From Hawksworthiomyces lignivorus (lineage: Eukaryota; Ascomycota; Sordariomycetes; Ophiostomatales; Ophiostomataceae), in NCBI GenBank assembly GCA_002917075.1, contig NTMA01000094.1, positions 62,001 through 126,000 on the forward strand: a DNA stretch of 64,000 bases, read 5' to 3'. The translations under genes and the position numbers were made by a program. The notes beneath the pieces are model-generated. The model saw only the letters and a program-made list of their open reading frames with translations, searched no databases and had not been told where the DNA came from. Below are positions 33,628 through 45,248 of this stretch, piece by piece (the stretch's first letter is position 1; each line of letters begins with the position of its first letter).

Positions 33628-35113
33628 CTAGTGGAGATTTTCCTGCAGTTCGATAAAAGATGGGTAAGGACGATTTCTGGCAGATAATCGCGAGCTCACA
33701 ACTTTCACTAAAAAGCCAGCGACGATAACTAAAGCAACGACCACGCCGAGAATGTAATCGTATTTTGGATACTGTGCAAGCGGGAAGCCACTGGTGTGGT
33801 CGGGTTAGCAACACCATAAGGATGCAAATAGTCTAAATACTAGGGCGAGGCACTCACAGAAATCCAGTGACGATGGCAGTTGGAATGAGAATTCTGCCCA
33901 GCCACACGTGAATTGGCGCCATCTTAGTCGTTTGTTTGGTACGTTTGAAGGTGCGGTGGTGGAAAAAGCCTAGGAGAAATTGTATAATAGCCGCTATGGC
34001 AACAATAAGACCAAGTATTTCGTGAGCATGTGAGTAGTTCTTAGTCTGCGGCAGACAATTAGCACGACGTAGATAATATAAAGGAGCGCAATCACTGATA
34101 GAATAGGAGGAACGAAAAAGAGGGAGAATTGCTGACCGCGTTGTAGTATTGGGCATCGGCGAGGCCAAGTCCAGCACCAATGACCGTAGCGACTGTTGCC
34201 ACAAATTGATTGATGCCATGCCACTTCACTAGACCAAAGATGCGCAATAGAACAATGCCGAAAGGCATCAAGCCGAAGAAACAGAATATCATAATAACAC
34301 CATGAGCCACGAGGACCCAGTCTCGGTTGCCGGTGTCGATCTTTCCATCAACCGTGCCAGACGAGCTGGAGCTGTCAAGAAGGCCACTGAGAACAGGCGC
34401 ACCCCCACTCCCCGTGGCCGTTGTCAAGTCCATAGTGAAAGTGCCGTAAGTGTCATGATACTTAATGCTGGCAGCAGGGTCGTCACTGTGGATGGAGTCT
34501 CCGGGCCCGGTAGCAAAAATGAAACTCTGAGCGGTGGAGGATACGTCGATCTGGCCGTGAGGGAATTGGCGGCAGTTGAGACATCTTCCGCTGTAAACAA
34601 GGGTCTTGTCATCTACGCCGGTACCAGTAAGGGCCTCAACTTGCACGGCAGGATAGTAGACTGGTTCTTGGTGTCCGGTCGATAAACGGGGAGAGAATGT
34701 GACGTTGTTACCATTCGCCGAGGTGTACACCATGAGAATCAGTGAATTTTTCATAACGTCGGAGCCTAGACCTATACCTGCCCAGCTGACACTAAGCGAG
34801 GCCGCCAGTGTAAAGTATATGTCGGTGTCCGAGTTGTTGGGAATATGAATGCCAAAGGCCAAGTCGTGATCTGGAGAGACGAAGACCGATTGAGCCGGAG
34901 ACGCGACCTGCTTTGACACACCAGCCCATGCTGTATTGACTTGTCAGTAAGGTAGAACAGAACTCTCGTGGTGCAATTCTTTGCTCATAGAGTTGCTCTA
35001 TTGGGATGACTAGGCTTTTGTGCGCGACCTGAAGATCTGCACCGCTAGGTGTCTGTTGGTAAAGAGATAGGTAGCTCACCTAGGCCTGTCGTGATACGAC
35101 GTACCGCTTGCAT
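33628..35113 (-). CDS. DOMON-cytochrome b561 membrane protein
   Basis: Four exons, 35113-35080, 34930-34137, 34045-33858 and 33790-33628, give 392 residues. The first exon is only 34 bases and its intron (150 bases) is the least certain join; with it the protein gains an N-terminal signal-like segment. The first 210 residues resemble the CDH-type cytochrome (DOMON) domain, with SVSWAGIGLGSDVMKNSLILMVY and a Cys pair in CLNC. The rest is a b561 core with the expected histidines in AHGVIM, WHGI, SHAHE and APIHVW and four to five membrane segments. Such proteins carry electrons across membranes and reduce extracellular iron or quinones. Its relation to the catabolic cluster is unclear. Confidence 0.85.
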
Positions 35114-36758
35114 CTCTAGAAAGGGAATTTAGGTTTTGATTTTAGAGTTTAGAGCTATAGAGAGCTGTTGACTTAGAACCAGGGAGAGCTCTCGGCAGAC
35201 AAACATATTGGCCGACAAATTTGTAGTGCCCTACATAAAAGATCGGCCATGGCTATCTATATAGAACATGCCACTGCCCTACCGCCACACAATTCACGAT
35301 GAGCCTCAAGCCACGGACTTTCGGAGTAAGTACTATTAAAGAGACGTACAAGTAGCACAAATTGTTTACTATCACCCTTTGGGAAACCTGTGGATAGTCA
35401 TGGTTTGAAATCAGCGCAATGTAATTGGTCTATTTGGAGGTCGTTCACCACCCCATCATACGTTCACAGTGACGTACTCAACATACTTATTCTACTTCTT
35501 CAAGGGGCCTAGAATTTGTATAATGAATTTTGAAAGCTGCCTATTGCACAGCCACAGTACAGCATGCAATCGAAAAAGAATATCGAACATTGATGCCTAA
35601 TTCCTGTTTTAGAACAGGTGCCTGTCACAGCCACAGTACAGCATGCAATCGAAAAAGAATATCGAACATTGATGCCTAATTCCTGTTTTAGAACAGGTGC
35701 CTGTCCTGTTTCCACTGTGTACTTTTACGTTGTATTTACCCCTGTTTCACCAATACGTGCAAGGGCCTTCTTTCTTTGCAGAAGCAGCGACATAGAACAG
35801 CCGGTAACGCTATTTGATGCGCAGCGATCCGTCAACTTGTAAATCCCTGTGTATAATTGTCGTGCTTGCAGTGACCATGGAATGGCGGGATCTGTGTTAG
35901 GCATAAGCCATATTCGTTAGAAGGCTCAACAAATCTGACAGAAGACCAGCGTCGCACTAAAAAGATGATTTACTCGGGCTTAACACACTTATCGCGACAA
36001 TATTGCTTTCCTGCTCCAGATCTATTGTACTAGAGGCTTGACCCTGTTCTTCTAAAACAATAACACATTTCGAAAGACGGCCCGTGGGGTCGCATCAGGA
36101 CACGTAAATATGTAATGCAAAAGTCAATTATTTTGTTAGAATTATCTAACAGGAACAAGTCTCTGCAATCCTATGTCTTCAATTTAGAAAACCTTGATAT
36201 GGTTGTGCGGTTTTTTGATGTTTCAGATATTACTACTCCGTATTACCGCTCGCAACATTAAAAGTCAGCTCAGTGAAGACGTCCTACTTAGTTCCAAATC
36301 TTAGTGGAGTCCCACTACGATACCGTGACAAATAGCCAATGGATTGTTAAAACATTGAATACTTAAAAGTGCAAAAAACTTTAGAAGTAATAATATTTAA
36401 TCCTCTGGAGTTATGGAAAGATCCAAAACATCTGATTTTATATTCCTAGCCACACAATATCCAAGTTACTGAGAGTGCTGCTATCCTATACCTGAGACAA
36501 GGGATTCGGAGTTGAACATCGTGTAGGGTATGCAGTTATGAAAACTCAAGCTGATTACTTTATAGACCTGACAACAAACTCGACGCACAAATAGTGTATT
36601 TTGCGTAAATGTAGTCTCCTATATCCAGCGTCTTGTTGCCTATGGTTCGTGGCCAAGGCCTGCATAGAAGCGCAAAAAAAAAAAAAAAGAAATGAATTTA
36701 CATAGAAATCAAGGAAATATATGCGCCTTTGAAGAAAATTTATTTCGCACTTGCACGT
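35114..36758. other. Long intergenic stretch with a 79-bp tandem duplication
   Basis: No supportable gene in 1.6 kb. Holds a perfect two-copy repeat at 35547-35704 and an A-rich run near 36675-36689. Confidence 0.6.
35547..35704. repeat. Perfect tandem duplication, 2 x 79 bp, with dyad element
   Basis: Copy 1 is 35547-35625 and copy 2 is 35626-35704; by eye they are identical. Each ends with the dyad CCTGTT-TTAG-AACAGG. The lack of differences suggests a recent event. Reads through both copies create overlapping ORFs on both strands that should not be taken as genes. Confidence 0.9.
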
Positions 36759-37733
36759 CTACTTGCTCTCAATGCTACCCAGTTCTTGCAACTCTCTCAA
36801 TGCCTTACAAGCCTCCTCCCAGGACTTATCTCCGTCGTACAGTTGGCTCTTGAGATACGCCCAGGTCATCCGCTGCACCGCCGCCAGCCGCTCCGGGCTT
36901 CCGTCTTTTGTCTCCGCTGCATCCCACCCACTAATACCACCAAACCCGTGCTTCCCGCCTTTGACAGAGAACGAGGCCTTGGGGCCTGGTGCTAAGGTGT
37001 AAGGGTCATTGTGCCAGTCGGCACCGCGGACGGTCAGGTGCGGGCCCACGTCTTCGTCACCCCACACTACAAGCGCGGGTGCTGTCATACTGCTAAAGTC
37101 GAGGCCGTAAAACGGAAGCAGGCGCTTACCGCTTTCAGACAAGTCAGTACCGCCGCAGCCCGTGCCGCCGATGATGATGCCAGCTTTGATCCGCTTGTCG
37201 GCCAGCTGTAGTACAGCGCCAGAGCGCGGGTCCGTGTTGACGGCACCTAGCAGGGCGCTGGCCGTCAGACCACCAAGCGAGTGGCCTGCCACCGCCACGC
37301 GGGTGCGGTCGAGGCGGCCTTTGAGTAGGGGGACGGCTTCCTCGATTGCGTCCAAGTTGTCCAAAATACGCGTCATGTCTTGAGCGCGCGACTCGAAAAA
37401 TAGCTCGCTGATATTGTCATCATCGAATACGTAGCCGAGCGTCTTGGAGCTCAGATGCGTCGGCTGGATGACGGCGAAGCCGTGTCCGGCCCAGAAGTCA
37501 GCTATGGGCGTGTAGCCCTCGTGAGAGGAGAGCCAATTGCTCCCGCCGTGGCCGTGCGAAAGGAGAATGATAGGGATGGCACTGCCCGTTGCCGGTGCTG
37601 AGACGCGCATCTGCAAGTCGACTCTGCGTCCCGAAGCACGGATAACAACAGGACTGAAGGAGAGGACAGCTGACGCCTCGTTGATGGGAATCTTGACGGC
37701 GGAGCCGATGAGAGCGTGGTGAGGGAAAAGCAT
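36759..37733 (-). CDS. Alpha/beta hydrolase (PAF-acetylhydrolase / dienelactone-hydrolase-like)
   Basis: Single exon. The first ATG in frame is at 37733, giving 324 residues. The oxyanion region is LLSHGHGGS and the nucleophile elbow is GHSLGG with Ser as nucleophile. The acid lies in VVWGDEDVG and the catalytic His in KGGKHGFGG. The layout fits cytosolic carboxylester hydrolases related to chlorophyllase and PAF-acetylhydrolase. No signal peptide. Coding GC is clearly higher than the flanks. It could act on an ester or lactone intermediate of the neighbouring pathway, but it is 1.6 kb from the DOMON gene and could be independent. Confidence 0.9.
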   Translation of the reverse strand: MLFPHHALIGSAVKIPINEASAVLSFSPVVIRASGRRVDLQMRVSAPATGSAIPIILLSHGHGGSNWLSSHEGYTPIADFWAGHGFAVIQPTHLSSKTLGYVFDDDNISELFFESRAQDMTRILDNLDAIEEAVPLLKGRLDRTRVAVAGHSLGGLTASALLGAVNTDPRSGAVLQLADKRIKAGIIIGGTGCGGTDLSESGKRLLPFYGLDFSSMTAPALVVWGDEDVGPHLTVRGADWHNDPYTLAPGPKASFSVKGGKHGFGGISGWDAAETKDGSPERLAAVQRMTWAYLKSQLYDGDKSWEEACKALRELQELGSIESK

Positions 37734-38779
37734 TTTATCAGAGTTCGTTGTATTTTGACTTGAAATGTATGAAGTGAAACGACGAGACGTCAATGACGGG
37801 CTTAAACTACTCGAATATCGAAGGAAAGTCGTCTGCCCTTTATACTCGGTTTACTCCCTCTCTTTAAGCTTCGAGCAGAGGATGTAACAGACCGTTGTAT
37901 GTCTTGACTTACACGGAAATAAAGGTGGCATACTTAAAAGGGTTTAGCTTGGAAAGACTTTTTCCACTTCCATTGCTTAATAGAACGTGTGTTTTCTGGT
38001 TGAAGACGGGGATAAACAGGAAGCCAGCGATTAAGTCCATGCTTTATGTCCATGGCGCACGTGTGTCCTAGCCAAAATGATACTTTTTCTACTTTTAACG
38101 CTATGCTCAATGACTTTTGTAAAACGATCAATAATGGCTGTACTTAATCAATCTGGCTACAGTTTCATTAAATGGTTTGAACTCTCTATATGCATAAATG
38201 AGTCCGAATATAAAGCGACACGGCCTTGATACCTGCTATCAAAAGCTGGCCATAGGTGTTCATTCCGAGACAGCAGCAACAGGTTTGCGCACCGCGGTGT
38301 TATCCTGCGGATTACTGTAACACATCAAGTCGTCTTAAATATAGCCTGTGCAATATACAGAGAAGTATATCATGGTCTAGAGGCTCCTTGCTGCCGTTGT
38401 ATAATGAGAGCCCTATGAATATTGCCTCGTCGCGGACGTCGATCTGATCTATTACATCGTACACTAGCCAGCTGTCCAGGTTGACCACAGCCCCGTTGGG
38501 ACTGTTGACATCGTTGCTGGTTGTGGTTCCTAAAACCAAATACTAGTCGCAAAGCAGGTAGGGATCCAGCAATTGAATATGATCAGCTAGAAGATCCTAA
38601 ATAGCTGTTTTTGATTAGTTTGATCTACAGATATTTACGAAGTAGTCTGTCTACTGTGAAAGTACTCGCTCTGGTGCTTTTGTTCGCCCCCGATTAAGAT
38701 AGAGAGCATACATACAATGGTAGAACCCCCGTCATCCAATCAAGAACCACCCACTACAATGGCGGCATACCTCCAAAAA
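37734..38779. other. Intergenic
   Basis: Only short ORFs. A minus-strand pair near 38312-38552 has no domain character. Nothing else recognised up to the tRNA. Confidence 0.55.
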
Positions 38780-38851
38780 TCTTCCGTAGTATAGTGGTCA
38801 GTATGTAGCCTTGTCACGGCTAAGACCCGGGTTCAATTCCCGGCGGGAGAG
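38780..38851 (+). tRNA. tRNA-Asp (GTC)
   Basis: Complete cloverleaf of 72 bases. The acceptor stem is TCTTCCG against CGGGAGA. The D-arm contains AGTATAGTGGT (A box). The anticodon stem is TAGCC/GGCTA with loop TTGTCAC, anticodon GTC. The T-arm is CCCGG-GTTCAATT-CCGG type (B box). No intron. Confidence 0.95.
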
Positions 38852-39654
38852 AATTTAATTTTTTAGTCGCTAAAAGCACTGTAAGTTCTTTATGTAGTGT
38901 AATGGTAGTGCGATTTTAAAAAAAAAAAAAAAAAAAAAAAATCCGAGACCTGGTGGTGTTAGTTAAAAGGAGGATGTCAGCCATAAGGCATCGCAGCTAG
39001 CAACAGACGGTTCAAGTTCTTCTGAAACGGTACTGAAAGAAAGGGGTATGAGAAATAATTGCGACTTGAATAGAAATAGAAATAACAATAGGATAGGTCA
39101 CTACACGCTGAAGATTGGTCAAATAGTTTTTAGTAGCAACCAAAAGAATATAAAGCAAGAAGACTTATGGTACCTATCTACCTACCTACCTTCTCTTTAT
39201 GACTCCAGCCTCCAATGCTCCAAATTCACTCTCAGCCTCAGTCCCATTGATTATGGTGGTCTCACGTAACTAGTTGTCCCAATCTCCCAGGAGCACTAAA
39301 AAATTCGTCACACTATAGGAACGTAATGGCAATTAGGCCTACCTCAATTTTCAAATTGCATTAGCTATAGACTGTTACGAAGTGCGCTGGCACAGTGGTG
39401 ATTAGCTCTAGTGAAGGATTTAAGCGCTGGGTACTTTAATAGCGATCTTATTATCGTATGATGCAGCGATAAGCCCTCACGCCGCCGTAACATAGACCGA
39501 AAAATTTACCTTACGCAGGTGAAAGAAGCTACAGCACAACATCTCTGGGAAAGGAATCTTTTCTGAGGATATTCATGTAGAATATTCGACTGTTGCACAG
39601 CTTAGCTAAGAGAATGACAGGAAGACCAAAAAAAATAAGAAAGGAGGAATATCG
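38852..39654. other. tRNA-like / poly-A relic and AT-rich spacer
   Basis: Thirty bases after the tRNA-Asp is an A-box-like TAGTGTAATGG at about 38897, followed by an A24 run (38918-38941). A B-box-like GGTTCAAGTTC follows at about 39010. No cloverleaf can be folded by eye. It may be a degraded tRNA copy or a SINE-like retroelement fragment. The rest is AT-rich without genes. Confidence 0.4.
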
Positions 39655-39740
39655 TGATCAAACACGGGCTTGAACCGTGGACCTTCGCGGAGCAGAAGAA
39701 TCTGTTAACACGAAGTCATAACCATCTAGACCATTTGACC
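39655..39740 (-). tRNA. tRNA-Val (AAC) with 12-nt intron
   Basis: Read on the minus strand, the acceptor stem is GGTCAAA against TTTGATC with discriminator A. The D-arm holds GGTCTAGATGGTTA. The anticodon stem is TCGTG/CGCGA with loop TTAACA...C, anticodon AAC. A 12-base intron (GATTCTTCTGCT) sits after position 37, the canonical site. The T-arm is CACGG-TTCAAGC-CCGTG. Total 86 bases, 74 after splicing. Confidence 0.92.
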
Positions 39741-40084
39741 AGGAGTCGATGAAATTCGGTTTTGTCAAATCCACATCAAATGGGGCGCTTGGCGGAGTCG
39801 GCTACGGCTTCTACTTAGGCAAACATAACTATCCTGTATCCGTTACCATTTTAATAATAGCACGAGAAACGATTGTATCAACAGAAATAATTTTCCATTC
39901 TGGCATAGTGATCTCTTAAGGCATTATCGTAGACGAAAGTTGGCACTTGTGAATACGTTAGAAAAAGATAAAATCGCCAAAGAAACATCACATTTTCTTC
40001 ATTCTAGGTATATTAATTTAAATATTTAACCAAAACACACCTGCTTTTTCCTTTTACTACGAGGTCGACGTTTCTATAGCTACC
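39741..40084. other. Intergenic
   Basis: AT-rich spacer between the tRNA-Val and the interrupted ORF at 40085. Nothing recognised. Confidence 0.5.
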
Positions 40085-40514
40085 ATGTATCCAGAGATCT
40101 TCAGCGTACTTGAGGAGCTGCTCTTTTGCCTGTCGTGGGTGGTTCACCTCGGCAACAAAAGAAACCTTGTCGAACACGGTGAAGAGAACGACAACGACCT
40201 CTACGACTCTTCACTCAAGGCGTGGTCGATCGAGTGCACCATCAATTCCTTGGAAAGCCACTCTGTGAGTACGCCGGCCGACAGCCCCAACCTGCTGACT
40301 GACATCTCAGAGAGTGTACAGGATGTATTGTTCATCTACTTCTATGGAGACGCCTACATCGTAAACGTGATGTTACTGTAGTCAAACATAGATCAAGTGC
40401 ACGATTTGCTATTCCTGTACGAGCTCGTCAACCCGAATCTGATGTATGGATCGTTTAGACTGCTTTGGTTGACTTTCATCGCTACCTTCGAATCCGAGAT
40501 CGCTGAGCTACAGG
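40085..40514 (+). pseudogene. ORF interrupted by an in-frame TAG (possible pseudogene)
   Basis: From the ATG at 40085 the frame encodes 98 residues to TAG at 40379-40381. It then continues open in the same frame for another 44 codons to about 40514, where a GTATCC donor-like site follows. Both halves are acidic and protein-like (LLFLYELVNPNLMYG after the stop), so the stop looks like a lesion in a once longer coding region. No family recognised. Alternatives are a very short intron around the stop (about 31 bases, too short for this genome) or chance. Confidence 0.35.
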
Positions 40515-41140
40515 TATCCTTCAAATTTTAATATCCCATCGCCGAACAATGCAGAAGGCTTACGTACTTTGAAGAGACCTTACGGATCATCGAGTATGTC
40601 GAAGGCCAATCCCATTGCAGCGGGGGCGAGCAGGGACGAAGACGTCACAGAGGTAGACTTTATGCAGAGAAAGACATCATGCAGGATTACATAACGAACT
40701 AACCGAATTGAAGACAAGTCTATCACGGCCACTTTCTGAGCGGAGCTACCATTATTCATTTTTACGGTGCTAAATTTTACAAGTACTGTTACATGGCATA
40801 AAGTTGCATTCAAATTGTTGCAATGTAAAAGGTTCGTCAAGCAAGTACAAGTTCTGTCTTGATAACATGTTATAAGCTATTATTGCCCATACGATACCTA
40901 AGGTGTCGCCGTTCTCTCTAAGATGGTGCTCTGCAGTTAAGCCTACGGGAGACCAAGCAGACTAAGCAAAATCCCCAGGTGTCCCCACTGAATACCTCGG
41001 CATTAGCGCTACCCCATTCGGTTCTTGCCCTTCTCTTACAGCATATAAACCAACACTGGTGCCATCGAAACTCGAGAACATGCAATCAGCAACACTCTCA
41101 TTGAACAATTATCTGCTGAAAATCATCTGACCACATCACC
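40515..41140. promoter_or_regulatory. Promoter region of the acyl-CoA dehydrogenase gene
   Basis: A TATAAA at 41044-41049 lies about 95 bases before the start codon at 41141, a usual distance for a TATA box in fungi. The rest contains a minus-strand ORF (40580-40840) without domain character. Confidence 0.55.
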
Positions 41141-42825
41141 ATGTCGAATCCCCCCGCTCTTGTACCCTTTGCCGAGCCACCATGGCTCCGTGGCCTGCCC
41201 TCGCCCTACTTCGACGACTCCCACAGGAAGCTGCAGGCGGATTGTAGGCGATTCATTGATGAGCACTTAAATCGACATGCGCTCGAATGGGAGACGGCTG
41301 AAGAAGTCCCTCCTCATGTATTTGGCGAATTCGCACGAGGTGGATTCCTGATCCCGGCCTTGCCGGCGCCTCTGCCAGTTACTTGGCTAAAAAAGCTTGG
41401 CATCACAAAGATGCCAGGCGACATCCCGGTCGAGGACTGGAACACCCTGCATAGCCTGATCTATGCTGACGAGGTAAAGACACTATTCACCTTTGATATA
41501 AGAGAGACCACTCAGATCTCCCATTTCTCACACGCCTGGTCCGCCTAGATGAGCCGCGCAGGCCTTGCTGGTCCTTGTGGTGCTATAACGACTGGCATGG
41601 CCTTCGGCGTGCCACCCCTGTTGCTATATGCCGATGCACAGCTGCAAGAGCGTGTCGTGCCGGATCTGCTTCGGGGAACCAAGCGCGCCTGCATTGCTAT
41701 CACAGAGCCAGAGTAAGAGTCATTCAACACGCGCCTCTTTTTTTTTTCTATCTCTTTCACTTGAGAAATACACAGATGGAGAAATATAACTGATCGTGTT
41801 TGTTTCGCGGACTTAGCGCGGGGTCAGATGTAGCTAATATCACAACGACCGCAAAGCTCTCCAGCTGTGGCAAGTACTACATCGTCGACGGAACCAAGAA
41901 GTGGATCACAAATGGAGTCATGGCAGACTACGCAACCACGGCTGTTCGAACAGGTCCGGAGGGCTCGGGAGCTCGTGGAATCTCGCTACTGTTGATACCA
42001 CTGAAGAATCAGAAGGGTGTAGCTACTCGGCGGCTCAAGGTATCTGGGCAGATTTCTGCCGGAACAAGCTTCATTGAGCTAGACGAGGTCAAGGTCCCCC
42101 GCGAGAATCTCATCGGCGAGGAAGGTAAGGGTATGAGCTACATCATGAACAACTTCAATCATGAGCGGCTGTATATCTCCATTGGGGTGACCAGACAGGC
42201 TAGGGTGGCTCTTAGCTCGGCATTTGCATATTGTCTCAAACGTGAGGCGTTTGGCAAGGTAAAAAAAATTGTATCCTCTACATTGCAAAAGCGCGGTCCC
42301 CAGCTGACTTACATCGCCTCAAATAGCCATTGATCGACCAACCTGTCGTGCGGCACAGAATTGCAAAGTGCGCTGCAATGCTAGAGTCGCAAACGGCATG
42401 GGTGGAGTCGTTTGCATATCAGGTTTCCAACATGTCCAAAAAGGATGCCGACAGGGAGTTGGGCGGTCTGACCGCTCTCTGTAAAGCCAATGCAGGAATC
42501 GTTCTGGACGAGTGCGCACGCTGTGCCGTTTTGCTTTTTGGAGGAAACGGCTACACTCGTACCGGTCAGGGAGAAATCGCAGAAAGTAAGTTCATTTGTG
42601 TCTGACTAGAAGCCTTCTCCACACTGTCGCTCTCTTTCATCGAGCGTGATTTTCCTTTGCATCTTGGCCCCCGCTAATCAAAAACCAACAGAAATATGGC
42701 GCGAAGTTCCTGGAGCCAAGATTCCCGGTGGCAGCGAAGATGTCTTGCTCGACCTGGCTATAAGACAGATGGTCAAACTATTCCGCGACCAGACGAATTC
42801 GCTGAATAAAGGATCAAGGCTATAA
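41141..42825 (+). CDS. Acyl-CoA dehydrogenase
   Basis: Five exons, 41141-41473, 41549-41712, 41817-42258, 42327-42585 and 42692-42825, give 443 residues; all joins keep frame. Family blocks occur in order: ITEPDAGSDVAN (flavin/substrate signature, created across intron 2), KKWITNG, FNHERLYIS, CLKREAFGKPL (across intron 3), LFGGNGYTRTGQ and IPGGSEDV with Glu at the catalytic-base position. It oxidises an acyl-CoA to the 2-enoyl-CoA with FAD. No organelle-targeting sequence is obvious and the C-terminus (GSRL) resembles a weak PTS1 (SRL), so peroxisomal location is likely. The 2-exon N-terminus contains LKKLGITKMPGD, not typical of mitochondrial members. Confidence 0.93.
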
Positions 42826-43400
42826 TATGCTTAGGCGACAGAGTTTTATAGCTCCGGGGATCGTGTAGAATTCATGCCAATATCCAAATTTATATACGAC
42901 AACCATACACTCAACAAGTTTGAAATATAAAATACGTAGTTGGTAAACAAACGGGAGCATCAGACAGGACCCAGAACTAAGAGGAAATCTGTCAACTGGT
43001 CATGATGATAGATAACTCGACCTGACTAATGAAAAAATCTATTTTTTTTTAGGCCGAGGTTGTTTAGTTCTCAAGACAGATGCTGTATCGCAATGAGTGA
43101 GTCAGCTATACCAACAGGGGGAAAAGGCACAACTGTGTGGACAGTACCCCTGGGACATGTTTCAGCATTTGTAGTGTCACACTAGTCTGCAACCTTCGCG
43201 TATTAGGGCGAAGAGATATTAGTATCGACACCGCCCCAGGTAGACACGGTCATATGACGCCACAAGCCCACAAAGGCAAGATTTATGCACTATGTGGGCA
43301 TTCTCCATCCTGGCACATTCAGAGGTTCAAAATGTCTACATTAAAGGGCTATAGAAAATAGGGACATCGACTCAGTCGTGAAAAATGAAGTCTTACTTAT
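42826..43400. other. Intergenic, convergent 3' ends
   Basis: No gene. The plus-strand ORF at 43137-43361 has no domain character. Confidence 0.55.
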
Positions 43401-45248
43401 TTAGTATACATAGACAAAGTTCGGGTTCATTTTGTCAGTGAGGTCTTCAAATGCAGTGGTGTTAAGGCCATCAGTGTCATTGTATACAATGCCCTGAGCC
43501 CGCAGGGCCTCTCTCTGCTTCTCTTTCTGCTTGTTTTCCCAAATAAACGCAAAACGCATGATGAAAAATAGTATCAGCTCTAGAATGTTGGCAACCAAAA
43601 GCGATCCGATGCCTAGATGATAAGATGGCGCTTGGTTGTCTTTGTAGAAAAAGGGGCTGGAAATACTGCCAATGCAGGAGCCAAACCAAATGAGACCAGC
43701 CACGATCATCTTCTTGGATTGGCCACCGGTGTTGCTTGTAACGAGAGAAAGGCCAATAATGAAAGAGGCTTGGTAGGACCCGGTAAGATAGCTGCGTATA
43801 TTAATATTGTATTAGCATGTTTCTGATTTGTAGCCAAATGAGATAGATAAATGCAAGTTTATATGCTCAAAAGAGCCACCATCTTACAAGCATATGAGAC
43901 GTCCGACGTAGGCATCTGTTGGGGCCAGCAAGAATCCCAAAGCGCCGGCAATTGTGGGAAGCATAAAGAGAGCGCACACCAATGTGCGGCTATTTCGCGG
44001 CATATACTTGTTTGCGACTGCACCGAGCACGATCCAAATGACCACGATCACACCTTGTGGAATGTTCAACAGTGCAGTGTCTAGCGTGTTGAATCCAAGA
44101 CCCTGAATGACAAGTGTGGAGAAGTTGGAAATACCTCCATTAGGGACAGCGCCTAAAAAGCCGAGAAAGAAATAAAGCCAGGTCTTGTAGTCGAGAAAGC
44201 CTTCTTTTATGTGAGCCCAGTTTATTCCCTTCTGCTCGAAGCGGGTTTGGTTTCGTCGCATCCGTGCAATCATGAGAAGCTTTTCGTCGTGCGTAAATCC
44301 TCGAAAAGTCGCAGGTGAGTTGGGAAGTGCCAGAAACAGGATAACGGCCCAGAATGAACAAAGAGCGCCGACGGTGAGAAACTCATATCGCCAAGATGCA
44401 AGGTCGCCCTTGATGTTACCGATACCGTAGCCTAAATTGACATGTTAAAAAGAAATTACAAGCTGTACACTGGGCATCCAATGCTGTGCTGATCACGAAC
44501 CTAAGAGACCACCGCCAGCCACACCAATCCCGTTCCACGCATACCAGGCCGATATGCGGGATGGCTGCTCTTCTTGGGTATAGAACATTGCCGTAAAAGC
44601 CATAAAGGCCGGATCCGCAATGGATTCAAAGGCACCCGAAATAACGCGAAGTGCTGCAAGAGTTGCGAAATTGTTCGACGCGGCTTGGCACATGAGAAAA
44701 ACGCCCCAAAGGAATATGTTTAGAGAAAGGTACCAAGCAGGAGGGCTTCTCTGCATGATGAAATTGGACGGAATAGACCATCCTAGCCAACCGAAGTAAA
44801 ATATGCTTGAGAGCCATGAGTATTGGTTACCGTGGAGGTTGAGATCCTTTTTGATACCGAAGATTGCTGCATAGGAAAGAGTCGTTTTATCTACATACTA
44901 ATGTAAAGAAAATCAATATTAAGACTGGAAACAACAAATATAAATTCCCCTGTCGTAGAAAGGTAGCCACATAACGGTAGAGATATAAGGCACAGGCCAT
45001 GCATGACTTACGTAAAAGAAGTAGCAGATACCCAAAAGCAGTAGAATGCGAAGGTCAAGTTTCCGAACAAGCTTTCTCTCCTCGGCAGTATCAATAGCAT
45101 CGTCATTGGGATATCGCTCTAGAGCCTCACGGTAGAGCTCTTGATGTGCCAATGTATCTTGATCTGGAAGAGCTTTGGTGCTTTCGACATGATCGCAGTC
45201 ACCGTTGGCGGCTTGGTGGTCGCCGACTTTAATAGTGTCTATATCCAT
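43401..45248 (-). CDS. MFS transporter, Dal5/allantoate-permease type
   Basis: Four exons, 45248-45012, 44897-44501, 44431-43888 and 43791-43401, give 522 residues. The first two exons join LLLLGICYFFY to YVDKTTLSYAAIFGI, the family landmark after the first membrane segment. Further blocks are WYAWNGIGVAGGGLLG-YGIGNIKGDLASWRY across intron 2 and YLTGSYQASFIIGLSL after intron 3, with GGQSKKMI following. The carrier lies head to head with the enolase-superfamily dehydratase (starts 767 bases apart), so an acid sugar or other carboxylate is a reasonable substrate guess. Confidence 0.92.

Noticed and set aside
35509..35842. ORFs on both strands over the 79-bp duplication
   Set aside because: They repeat the same peptide because of the duplication and are not gene-like.
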